From: Rostratula benghalensis
Taxonomy: Eukaryota > Chordata > Aves > Charadriiformes > Rostratulidae
Assembly (NCBI GenBank): GCA_013399305.1
Contig: VXAI01000013.1
Location: 1,810,882-1,874,881, forward strand
Length of the DNA stretch: 64,000 bases
Direction: 5' to 3'
Position 1 is the first letter of the stretch. Every line of letters begins with the position of its first letter. Of this stretch, positions 12,376-23,900 are shown in pieces. The translations under genes and the position numbers were made by a program. Under the pieces are notes generated by a model. It searched no databases. It had not been told where the DNA came from and worked only from the letters and a program-made list of their open reading frames with translations.

Positions 12376-13205
12376 CATAGAACCATAGAATCATAGAATT
12401 GTTAAGTTGGAAGGGACCTTTAAGATCATCTATTCCAACCATCAACCTAACTCTGATTAAAAAAAAATCACTAAACCGTATCACTAAACACTATGTCAAC
12501 CTCTGTTTAAATACTTCCAGGGATGGTATCTCATCCACTCCTCTGAGCAGCTCATTTCAATGCTTAGTAACCCTTTAAGTGTAAAATTTTTTTCCTAATA
12601 TCCAGTCTGAACCTCTCCTGGTGCAACTTGAGGCCATTTCTTCTTGTCCTATCACCTGTGACTTGGGAGAAGAGACCGTCCCCACCTCTCTACAAAATCC
12701 TTGCCGGAAGCTGTAGAGAACAATAAGGTCTCCTCTCAGCCTCCTTTACTCTAGGCTGAACAATAAGGTCTACTCCCAGCCTCTCCTGGCTGGAGATTTA
12801 CTCTCCAGACCCCTCACCAGCTTCACTGCCTTTTTCTGGACCTGCTCCAGTACTACAATGTCTTTCCTTGTGGTAAGGGGCCCAAAACTGGACACAGTAC
12901 TGGAGGTGGGTTTCACTAGTGCCAAGTACAGGGGAACAATTGCCTCCTGAGTCATCCTCACCATGCTGTTCCTGATACAGGCCAGGATACTGTTGTCCTT
13001 CTTGGCCAGCTAGGCACACTGCTGGCTCATGTTCAGCCAACAGTCAACCAACATCCCCAGGTCCTTTTCTGCCAAGCAGCTCTCCAGCCACTCTTCTCCA
13101 ATCCTGTAGCGCTGTGTTGTTGTGACCCAAGTGCAGGACCCAGCTCCTGGCCTTGTTGAACCTGTCTCAATGGGCTGTGAGACCAGCCCATTGCCTGATA
13201 TTCAG
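12376..13205 (-). mobile_element. CR1 LINE fragment, minus strand, about 830 bp
   Basis: The plus strand begins with the CR1 terminus in reverse (ATAGAATCATAGAATTG), followed by 'ggaagggacctttaagatc', then the 3' UTR and the ORF2 C-terminus. Conceptual minus-strand pieces include [18 protein letters not shown] and VLEQVQKKAVKLVRGLESKS, the conserved end of CR1 ORF2, spread over two frames by indels. Upstream is the 'gtgcaggacccagctcctgg' region that encodes the family's 'KCRVLHLG'-like segment. A 40 bp offset local duplication (12719-12743 repeated at 12759-12783) is specific to this copy. It is inactive. Confidence 0.95.
12719..12783. repeat. Local tandem duplication inside CR1
   Basis: Positions 12719-12743 recur at 12759-12783 with two mismatches in 25. 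The shared core is AACAATAAGGTCT..C.CAGCCTC. The other CR1 copies, such as the one at 20200, have this block once, so the duplication happened in this copy. Confidence 0.8.
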
Positions 13206-16164
13206 TGGAAACATTTCAGAGTGTAAAACCACAAAGTTACTGTGAGTTTGAAGGAAATACTTGGGGGAAACCTGTTCAGAAGGGGAGCCTTGTGTTGTGC
13301 TTGGGGATGCCCCATGATAACACAGGAGTGGAAAGCCCTGACGTAACAGAGGAACTGTAGCTGTTTGATACAAGACACACCAACACAGGGGAGAAATCCA
13401 AGTCTACTCCCATGCAGCCCTTCAACAACCCAAGTGTGCAAATATAAGAAAAAAAATATTTCATTATTCTCACTGAAAGGTAAAGAATGAAAAGGAGAAC
13501 TCCATCTGATTAGCATATGAAGATGTCCTAATAGGCACTTTACTAGACTTAAACCACAATAATACATGTATGAAAGAAAAAGGGACAAAAAACAATACCA
13601 GGTACGCTCATAAACTGATAAACTGATGCCCAACATTTTGTCAAATGTGCCAGTTAGAGTGTGTTGTATGCAAATTTATTCTAATTTTGCAAAAGTAGTG
13701 CCTTGAGGAATGGACCTTACATTTATATGAAGAGGTACCTGTAAATGTTAACAAATAGAACAACCATTCTACATGTTGCTAGGGTGTGCAAAAATTTCTC
13801 AAAAATGATCCCCTAACCACTGGTAAGCAAAGAAGATGACAAACCAAATTAAATAGATGCATCAAAGTGCTTTCCTTTGGGCTTCTATTAGAACTAAAAA
13901 GGGTGTCTTTAAAGAGCTGTGCCAAGAGGCTCCCTCTCAATAATCACTTCTATATGAATAGCACCTTCAAGTGAAATATATTTAGTTAATTGGGTGAAAA
14001 AATAAATAAATAAAAATTATAATCAATAGTGTGAACAAGGTTAGGTCAATGGTAGGAACTCCTAAGGAATGATCCTTTAAGCTTCCTAATCCTTTCTTCT
14101 AGAGAAGTCGTCAATATGAGCATCACAGTAAAGAAATTTTGGCAATATAATCTTCAGCTGACGCTAGGAAAGATATCCTTACCAAGTTTAATGGGATCAT
14201 CATTTTACAAGTTTAAGAAGTAATGAAAAGTTTGAATTACTTGAACAGCATATTTAGAAAATTGCAACAGTAACAGAAAATATCTGGGAAGACTACAAGG
14301 TAAGTTTGCAGTGGTTTTGCCTGTGTAGATGAGACAATGATTTTTCTACTTATGTTTTAACACTGATATCAAAAACAAATATTCTAAGTTTGATAATTTT
14401 AAACTTTTTTTTGAGTTTTGGTTATTTTTTATTTACCTTATGTTATTATACCTGCTTGTTTAAGTAAGTTTTTCATATTTGTTTAATTAAGCTTTCATTC
14501 AGTTTAATTTTGTGTTTTCTGGAAATGTCATGGTCTCTATCTGTATGACATATTTAAATAAGAACATCAAAGAAACAGTTGAAAATTATATATCCCTGTG
14601 ATGTTGGAAAAAATGTTGAGGTTTAGCATAGCACCCCATGTTTGAATAACAGAGTGGCTGGGGGATTATTTAGCACACAGTTCTAATAGCCTTTAATTAG
14701 TTCATGTGTAATTTATGTGCTTACATAACTTCCTTGAAAGAGATACTTCCTGAATTGGGAACCAAGGGACAACTTAATGAGACAGGAAACAAATAAATAG
14801 ATATTAAGAAACAAGCTTATAAGCCTATGACAGAAATAAACTGCCAAAATACTGCATGAGTCAGTGAGGAAGAAGAATAAAGCAACATGGAAAATAAATT
14901 ATCTTTTTGTGGCAGTTTTTTTCTCCCACATATTCTGGTGATAATTCAAAGCCAATGACAGATGCAATTCTAATTTGTCTCATGTTGTGGGTGAAAAGAC
15001 TCAAATACCTCACTTCTAAAACCTGTACTCTTTTCTTAACCTCTCCAGGGATTATGAGCAGGGGAATGAGGAAGGTTTTGGGAAGGGTGCTGAATTTTAA
15101 GGGCTGAGAGGATATTTAAGAGATGTTGATAGGTATCTTTTACTTCATGCAGAGGATCTTAACCTGTGGAATGGCATTACAGCAGATAAAATATTTCCTT
15201 CACATAGAAATGAAACTTAGAAGCATTGGGAAGTAAAAATGTCTTTTCATCATTTACTTAGGTCTAGATCAGTTACAAGCTTGCATTTTTAAGGGTTTCT
15301 CTCATAAGAAATCATATCCTGATTGAAATCTACGAAGGGAAAGAAAAAGACCAGTTAGACTACCAGAAGATCCAAAATTAATCTCTAACAAAGCAAGTAG
15401 TTCACCAAAGTCCAATCTGTACATCAGTTTATTTTCAACTTCGAGTTCAAAAGAAATAGCAGCTCTGTGGTTAAGCAATGATTGAAGAGGTTAGTAATAG
15501 ATCAAAGCAAAGGATAGAAGAGAGGCGGGTGAGCATCTGGGAGGGAAAATGGATAACGTTTTCCTTGATCTGGTCTGAGAAAAAAATGAGAATGTGGGGA
15601 GAGAAAGGGGAGGAAAAATAAGATCAGACTTCTCAGGAGAAATACTTTTGCTCAGAATGAATGAGTGAAAATTTCCAGCAAAATCTTGAAGGATGCTGCC
15701 ACTATACTTAAATCCTTCAAAAGACTTTCTGCAACTATTTCCTCATTTGATACCTGTTACTTTGTTTCAAAATACATTACACAATTAAAATGCCTAAAAC
15801 TCCAAGCAAGATTTATTTTTCCTTCTTAATGCTCTCTTTTGTTGCACTATATAACAAAGGGATTTTTTTGTTCCTCCCCCAAGATTTTTCCTCTGGAAAT
15901 GAGAACTTCTTCTGTCTTAGCCTAATAACATCAGATTTCTCTTTGCACAGTATTCCTATGATGTAGGGATATGTATTTCCCTTTTTGTTAACAGTTGAAA
16001 ATATTTTTGCTCCCATTTTCAACATTCTAAAGTCAAAAGGCAAAATATTCCTTATAGTTTACAATGTAAATGGATCTACAGTCATATGGCCTTATTCACT
16101 ATTAAACAACTTATGCAAAGTAAATTTCTTAAAATAGTGAAGTTCAATTTCAATAAGAAGCATG
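13206..16164. other. Unrecognised unique sequence
   Basis: No gene or repeat family is recognisable. A 144-codon minus-strand open frame at 13202-13636 starts right where the preceding CR1 stops matching; its translation is rich in F, L, C and Y, matches nothing I know and is probably chance. A short (AAAT)-type run lies near 13998-14015. A perfect-looking 5' splice site (CAAG|GTAAGT) is at about 14300, but the frame before it is AT-rich and has no acceptor. Confidence 0.55.
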
Positions 16165-16736
16165 TCCAGCAGGTCGTGGGAGGTGATCCTACCCCTCTAC
16201 TCTGCTCTTGTAAGACCCCACCTGGAGTACTGTCTCCAGCTTTGGAATCCTCAACATAGAAAGGACATGGACCTGTTGGAACAAGTCCAGCAGAGGGCTG
16301 CGAAGATGATCAGAGGGGTGGAGCACCTCTCCTATGAAGACTGGATGAAGGAACTGGGCTTGTTCAGCCTGGAGAGGAGAAGGCTTGGGGAGACCTAATA
16401 GCAACCTACCAATATCTGAAGGAAGACTACAGGAGAGATGGAGAGGGACTCTTTGTCAGGAAGTGTACTGACAGGACAATGGGTAATGCCTTTGAACTGG
16501 AAGAGGGGAGATTTAGATTATATATACCAGAAAGAAATTCTTTACTATGAGGGTGGTGAGGCACTGGAACAGGTTACCCAGGGAAATTGTGGAAGCCCCA
16601 TCCATGGAAGTGTTCAAGGCCAGGCTGGATGGGGTTTTGAGCATCCTGGTCTAGTGGGAGGTGTCCCTGCCCATGGCAGGTGGTTGGAACTTGATGATCC
16701 TTACAGTCCCTTCCAACGCTATTCTATGATTCTATA
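16165..16736 (+). mobile_element. CR1 LINE fragment, 3' end, plus strand
   Basis: The 5'-truncated copy starts in ORF2 at [20 protein letters not shown], continues through [20 protein letters not shown] and [20 protein letters not shown], and is broken by a stop after RRRLGET (16398). The 3' UTR has 'gaggtgtccctgcccatggc' and 'cagtcccttccaacg' and ends in ATTCTATGATTCTAT. The order and motifs match the C-terminal end of ORF2 plus the complete 3' terminus. It is the same broad subfamily as 1198-1675, and inactive. Confidence 0.96.
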
Positions 16737-19683
16737 AACAACTAATTATTACATGACTCCCAAGTCTGTACAAAACATATTTGGGTTTGTTACAAGGGAA
16801 TATGTATACTTTTTGTATTACAGTAAACACCTCTGAAATGTTAGAGTCTTAGCCTTATTCCATCCTTCTCTTTTCCCTAGCGGACTTTTATTTAAAACCC
16901 GAGTTCCTTCTGTTGATGATGCTCCTGACCTACATGTGGTAATCATGTGCAACTTTCTTTGGAAGAAATTTGGCATCTCTGCTGTGTCTGCTAGTAATAC
17001 TGTTTGTGGTTTCACAGGTGGAAAATATTAAGTGACTCAAACTATTTGTCTGAATAATACAGACCAGAATCAGACTTAAAGACAATATTACATGTGTTAC
17101 TCCCAAAACGTGAAAGAAAGTATTGTGTGTATCCTGTCAGCAAGATACAGGTTCCTTATAAAGGAAAATTGTGTGGGTGGAAAGGAGAATACATTATAGA
17201 TGCAAAACTAATGAGAAGTAAACATGTTCCTCCCTACAGGTCCAGAGGAATTTCTCAGGGTATTTGATAGGGATAATGGACTAGATGCCCACCATTTTTG
17301 TAGGAATATTGTACTTCGGCATTTTTAAGGAATGAAGTAGTTTTTTCTAGGATGAGAGTTCTAATCACTGAGCCACTGAATAAAGTAAAGCTTCTCCTTT
17401 GGGTCACTTTAAAAATACAAACATATCTTCTATTGCATTTTCTACAGAGCCCAATTCCATGGTTATGACTTAGGTCTTGGGAGATAATCACTCAGTCTGA
17501 GCATATGCCTCCAGCGCTGGCAGCAGTTGAGCAGTGGGTTTTGAAGGTCACAATTTTGGACTTAGGCAGAATTTAAGTACTAATTTGTGGGATTTGGAAA
17601 CTTTCCCAAGATCAGAAGCTGTGGTGTAGCAGAGAATGAAATCCGGTTGTCTTGTGTTGCAACCCATAAACACGAGGCTCTAGAAAAGACTATGAAATAA
17701 TTTGGATGTAAAATCACTGTCTTAATGGAACAAAAAGGTTAAGGGACGAGGTTTTTAGGTGTTTAAGGACATGGTCACCAAGTTTTTCTTTTCATATACT
17801 GATAAGATAGATGATATTTGGACTGTAAATATTTTAAGCTATTGAGGAAAATACTGTAAGGGGGATGGTTGCTACAGCCTCTGTGACAAGCCTATCAATG
17901 GCCTTTCATGGTTATAATTTAAAATTACATTTTGTAACTAAACAGATGAGGGAAATAAATTCAGAAAAACAATTTTTTAATGCCAGATTTTTGGTAAAGA
18001 GTGATGAGAGTAATTATGTATTTGGAATTCTATTCTCTGCCACTTTACTAAGGTGACAAGTAACAAGAATTTATTAAATTTGGGAAGGTGGAAAAATTAT
18101 ACTGGATGGATATTTGAAAAACATCTGCTCAGCAAAAAGAGAGAGATAGAGCAGGTGGTCTCTCTGACTTAGATATCCTAAATCCTTATTCAAGTGCATT
18201 TTTATTGCAGAACAAACACAAATCCTACTGTGCCTTGCTATTTAGCCATTCATCATGGTTAAAATTCTGTATACTAGACATTACTTCAAAAATATCTGTT
18301 GGGAAGCGGGACATGGCTTCAAAATATATGTAAATGTATCTCTGAAGGGATGCCATGACTGCTTTTTTATTATTATTTCAGGCCTACATTCACATTTCTT
18401 GGTAAATCAGTCTACATTTAAATTAATGTAAGTAAGATAAAAGACCCTTATATTGACTTCTGTGAGGGGAAGGACAGATTGTTAGATTTTTAGTAACAAG
18501 CGCTTATTCAGCAAGGCAGTTACACATGTGTGGATTGGAGCCATACTGCTGTAAACTCTTTTCTAGAACACCTTTTAATATCTGTAAAGTTGTATAATCA
18601 AGCAGCTTGTTAGTCTTTCTAATGGAGAGAATAATTGCATCGTCAGAAGTCATAGAGTGGAAATATTACATTTTGATTAAGAACAAACCGTCACTTTTCC
18701 CCAAGTGAAGGATCTTCACGTGTGAAAATGCTCAACTAACCTAAAAACCTAGAACCACAATTAAAGCAAATCTTAAGAACCTAAATATTCAACCTACAAC
18801 AGATTTGAAGTGTGCCTGATACTGAATGAGGGAGCAAGACTACAGCTGTATTTAGCAATGTCTAGTTTAATGACAGCTGGGGGAAGAGCAGATTATTATA
18901 TCTCCTTTTTCCTATTGCTTCTACATAACATTTGGCTTTGTGATAATTTCTAAACCAAATTCTCATTCTGATAGGCACTGAAAAAGATACTTCTAATGCC
19001 AGATGGATGGAGTTTCAGTTTATCTGGAAAAACGAAGGGTTAACAAAAATCTTCTCTCCCCTTCAAGTGCTAAAAGCCAAGAGTTTTCACTGCTCTCATT
19101 TGTAAGAAGAGCCTGATTGAATTTACTTCTGTTTCACTTTTAAAACTTCCTGGCTTTTCATTCACAAATCACACGTTTGTCTTCTCCCGGAAAAGCTTTG
19201 CTTTTGTTTTTGTGACCTACATTTGTAGGGCTCCTAATTAACAGGCAGCACTGGGATCTGCTGTCCCTCAATAGCTCTGCTGCTTTGGGATCCTAAGCTA
19301 AACAGAAAAACATGTTGCTGAAATCTGAATGAAAGTAATTACCTACTTCTACTTGGCAGCTTTACATATACTGTGTAAAACAAAAATGCATCATAACTGC
19401 AGATTTTCCCATACATTGAACTCATGTCCTAGACTGGCAGTTACTGAGGTTAATATGAGAAGGATCAAGCACAGAGGTGAGGTGAGGTAAGTTTTTATTG
19501 TCCTTAAATAAAAATGTACCTGCATTATGTCTGCCAAAACGTTCTTCCCTGCATTAGTGTTTGTAATCACTGCATTATTATTTTTTTTCCCCCCATAATC
19601 TTTCCTTGGCCTCTGTAGACAACCTGCTCATTATTTTTACCTTTGTGTTCAAATTATATTTCTGGTTAATGAGAAACTGATTA
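16737..19683. other. Unrecognised unique sequence
   Basis: Nothing identifiable in about 2.9 kb. Short frames at 16818-17015, 17255-17491 and 17865-18056 have no family resemblance and no splice context. Confidence 0.6.
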
Positions 19684-19745
19684 TGACTAGATGATCTAAA
19701 AGATCCCTTCCAACCTTGAAAATTCTATCATATTATCATTCTATG
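19684..19745 (+). mobile_element. Bare CR1 3' terminus, about 60 bp
   Basis: The sequence TGACTAGATGATCT, then AGATCCCTTCCAACCTTGAA, then a decayed ATTCTAT...ATTCTATG ending is the last 60 bases of a CR1. Everything upstream is missing, so this is an extreme 5' truncation or a remnant left after deletion. Confidence 0.85.
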
Positions 19746-20199
19746 CAAGTGGCAAAACATCCTACTTAACCAGCACTAGACCACACAAGAACTAAGTCTT
19801 CTCTGTTCCAGTTGTCAAAGTAAATAGGAGATTGGTGGGAGTTGGAATGCAGCATTTGACTCTGCTTTTTGTATTAAAAACCACATTATGTGCTGAGCTG
19901 AATTGATACGAACTGCTGCATTCAAGCACACCAAACAACCAGCTCCTCCCATCACAGAATCTTGTTACTTAATGACATTTTTAGACTCCTGCTATGTCTG
20001 TCCTCACCAGTGCCATGTTAGTAGCTGATCAGCCTAATGCTTTGTCCCACAGAGTAAGTAATGAAAAGTTTCATTTTCTTAGGATTTGCCTTCTGCTTGG
20101 CTGCAAACTCTGAGTTGGGTATGCTTAGAGGGACTCTTTTTCTCTTAAAGATGAAGCCTTTTCTTAAATCTCACCACCTACAACATTTCTAAAAAATTA
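19746..20199. other. Unrecognised spacer between two CR1 pieces
   Basis: Nothing identifiable. Confidence 0.6.
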
Positions 20200-20973
20200 T
20201 TGAATGGTAGAATCTTTTTTGTTAGAAAAGACCTTTAACATCATTGAGTTCAACCACTAACCTAACACTGCTAAGTTACCACTAACCCATGTCCCTCAGT
20301 ACCACATCTACATGTCTTTTAAATGCCCCCAGGGGTGGTAACTCAACCACTTCCCTGGGCAGCCTGTTCCAGTGCTTGACAACACTTGCAGTGAAGATTT
20401 TTTTCATAATATCTTATCTAAACCTCCTATGGCACAACTTGAGGCAATTTCATCCATCCTAACACTTTTTACTTGGGAAATGAGACTCACTACAACCTCC
20501 TTTCAGGTAGTTGTAGAGAGTGATAAGGTCTCCCCTTAGCCTCCTTTTCTCCAGGCTGAACCCCAGTTCCCTCAGTCTCACCTCATAAGACTTGTTCTCC
20601 AGAGCCCTCACCAGCTTTGTTGCCCTTCTCTGGATATGCTCCATCTCAATATCTTTCTTGTAGTGATGCGCCAAAAACTGGGCACAGTACTCAAGGAGGG
20701 GCCTCACCAGTGCCAAGTACAGGGGGACAATCACTTCCCTAGTCCTGCTGCCCACACTATTCTTGATACAGGCCAGAAAGCTCTTGGCCTTGTTTGCCAC
20801 CTGGGCACAGTGCAGGCTCATATTCAGCTGGCTGTTGACCAACACACCCCCAGGTCCTTTCCTGATGGGAAGCTTTCCAACTACTGTTCCCCAACCTGTA
20901 ATGCTGCATGGGGTTGTTATGACCCAAGTGCAAGACCCAGCACTTGGTCCTATTGAATCCCATACCATTGGCC
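20200..20973 (-). mobile_element. CR1 LINE fragment, minus strand, longest intact ORF2 tail
   Basis: The minus strand carries a 169-codon open frame (20459-20968), the longest CR1 frame in the window. In order it shows [58 protein letters not shown], then [20 protein letters not shown] and [20 protein letters not shown]. This is the region after the reverse-transcriptase domain in CR1 ORF2. The last residues (after GGCSE) leave the family frame, so a frameshift ends it early. The 3' UTR part at 20200-20460 is more eroded and the terminal octamer repeats are nearly lost (GAATGGTAGAATC). It cannot move on its own. Confidence 0.96.
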
Positions 20974-23900
20974 TATAGGAATTTCACCTCTGTGGTCACT
21001 GTTCCTCAAAATCAAACTAAACTGAAATTAGCCTAGGCCAAAAAAAGCTGTTGGATGTCACAGATGGTGACTTGAGTTGCTTTTCCTCTAGAAATACATG
21101 CAAAGTATCCTGCAGTGACATCTGTGCAAGGTAAAGCAGATAGTTCAGGCTAGAACCACAAGGGCTGGAGACAAGCATGGAGACACTTAACTTCAAAGTA
21201 ACCTTCCATCTAGGATATGAGACGTTCAATATTTCACTGTTCTAGGATTAGCTAATAGTAGGGTAGAAGATTTGTCCTACTGGAGAGACTGTTTTGTTTC
21301 CAGAAAACATTTTCCTTAGGGGGCTTCTGCTCTACCTGTACTCCATCATTGGGCACAAGAGTGAAAGTGTGTCTTATGTCAGGTAACCATTCTACAGGTA
21401 GGGAATTGTTACTTGCATTTTCTGAGAAGTTGTAGAGCTTTTTGCATATGTGCTTTAAATACAAAACTTTTTGCAACTACCAGAACCACTGTCCACGTAC
21501 AACACTGCTCTTCTGTGTCTGTCTGGTAATTGCTGGTTCTCTTGCAACAGGAGTCATTCTGTGTTTGAGCAGTCTGTCTGGCATACCTAAAGGCTGTGTG
21601 ACATTGCACAGGGTCAGAAACAGAGAGATTGCTCCATACAGCCCTCTCTCCCAGGACTGCGTGAAGAGGGCTGTTTGCAGCTTGGATGCTTGTACGTATG
21701 CAGTGACTCATCCAGTCGAAAAGGTTGCACAGTGGAGACTGAGGGAACTGATGCTCATGCTGAGGAGCCTCTACAGTGCCAAGAGAGACTTGGCCTAGAT
21801 ATCACTCCCAGGGGCAAAAGGAGGAAATGTTCCTCTTTTATTCAGTAGTCAGACAGTTTCAAGAAGGGGAGACAAAGTTCCATCTTTACTTAAACAGATA
21901 TTTAACTGTCTTTGACACCACAGTACAACTTCATTAACAGAAAATTAAGTCTGTTCTCTTAAGAAACAGCTTTCTTATGCAGGTAGACAGATCAGTACGT
22001 GAATACAAGTCTCCCATTTTGTCCTGGTTGCTAACTCTGGGGCTGTTGGCTATAATAGTATGATTAAATGAATATTGGCTTCTTCTGCCTTACATTCTTC
22101 AGTACATTCGATGTGCTTCTCCTCACATAAGAGGCACATCCCATATCTTGGCTATGGTTGAATTGGCTGCTCAGAGCTTTCAGACTGTAGACTTTTTGGT
22201 GCCCACTTTCTGGCAGAAACACAGGGTGTGCTCATAAATCACAGCCGAGTTAAAGGTCTCCAAACTGACGTGGCTGTATAGTGCAGTTCAGTGCCAGGCA
22301 GAAATATGAAACCAAAGCTCACAGCAAAAGTGTAGAGTTACGGTGGCACTGCAGTCATACTAGTTCATCCTTCTAGAAGAAAAGCCTGACTGGCTCAGCC
22401 CCAGCAATGCTGAAGCCAGTAAGCTACTTCGGTTTCTTTAAGAGATGCAGTCACCACCAGCTCCGGGCTTTTTGTGCCAAATCCGATTTGCGTATGCATG
22501 TGCTTATTTGCAGTTTTGCAGTCACTTAGGGCCCTTGGACTTCACTGATATTCATCACAAGGCACTTCACCAGTGCCAGAAAGATTTTTTAGCCAATGCT
22601 GGCTGCTGAAAGAGAGCTCTGCCTCTTGAACCTTACTTGTCCTGTCAGCTTCTGTGGAACATCTGTGCAACGCACATCTTGGGTGCAATTTTGTCTCTGT
22701 GTCTGTAGAGCATCTAGGCTCTCACTGTAGTCGATGGAGCTCTAGTCAGTGGAGCATGGGGAGATATTCGTCTGACCAGATACAGGTGTTTGCTTTAGGT
22801 GAGCTGATTTTGCTATCCATGTAGAATTTTTAGTATGTCAACCTGCAGGTTGTCACCTTGTGCCAATCCATTCTCTCAGAACTGAAGTGACAGCTGTCAC
22901 AGGAGCAATCCAGTCTTGTGGTTACAAGAATTTCCACTGCACAAGAATGATGCATTGATGTTAGCCATTTACCCTGAAATTGTCCTTTGCCCTTAAATCA
23001 CCTTTAATTCAACCCACATTACAGCAAGAACAAGCAACACTTATCTGTGAAATCTGAAATAGCAATTGCAAAGGTTTAGAAAACCTGATGTGTGACAGAA
23101 ATAAAATGATCCTTACTGGACTCTTTCCTTCTATGTGTCCAGCAGATGGACTATGGATGCTCCAATTACTAGAGCCCATTTTAGGGTCTTTTATACATGA
23201 ATGTCACCTTGTATTTTCCATCTTCTGCAGATTCACCTATAGATTTAACTGAAATCCCTTCTTTCCCTCGCCTGTGAAATGTTATTGTTCCTTGTTTATA
23301 GGAGAGAAATATAAACCTTTTTTTTTTTTTTAATTATTATTCTGTTTATTGGCAATTACCACCTCTTTAGAAAATATAATGTGTCAGTGGAAACCTAAAA
23401 TCCCAGTACCTTCTCCCATATAGCCCAGGGGGTTTGAAGCTCTTTTCTTTCTTCTTCATTTCCCTTCTCCAAGAACATTAGCAATTCTCATGTGACTTTT
23501 CCAAACCTCAAATGTTTTTTTGACAACCACACAAAATCTAATGCATAAATGGAGTTCTTGGCATGAACTCTGTTAGTGATTCTAGACTGAAATTACAGAG
23601 AACAGGAAACAGCCACTCTGGAGTAATACCAGACTTGGCATGGCTCAAGCTTCACCTTATGCTCGTAGGTGCCATGGCAGCTTCTGCTCACTGCAGATTT
23701 CAAGCCCTGGAGGCCTCTAAGTGCCTCCCAGAGGAGGCAGCTGTGAAGCTGCCCTCACTGCCTGTCATTTCAGTAGTGGGAGTGGGTGCCCAAGTGCACT
23801 CAAGAAGCTCTGCTCTTTTGCATTAGAGTGAATTACTCTGGGTGAAAGCAACTGTGGCTGCTGCTGAAGTGCACCCATTGCCTACTTTAATACATAGTAA

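Noticed and set aside
13202..13636. 144-codon minus-strand frame next to a CR1
   Set aside because: Not CR1 ORF2 and not another protein I recognise; very rich in F, L, Y and C, as read from AT-rich non-coding DNA.
21409..21798. Opposing 100- and 118-codon frames
   Set aside because: Open frames on both strands of the same GC-balanced patch are a composition effect; neither resembles a protein.
22020..22080. TGTCCTGGTTG start resembling some avian LTR ends (also at about 63216)
   Set aside because: Only about 10 bases match; no LTR body, polyadenylation signal or matching 3' end follows.
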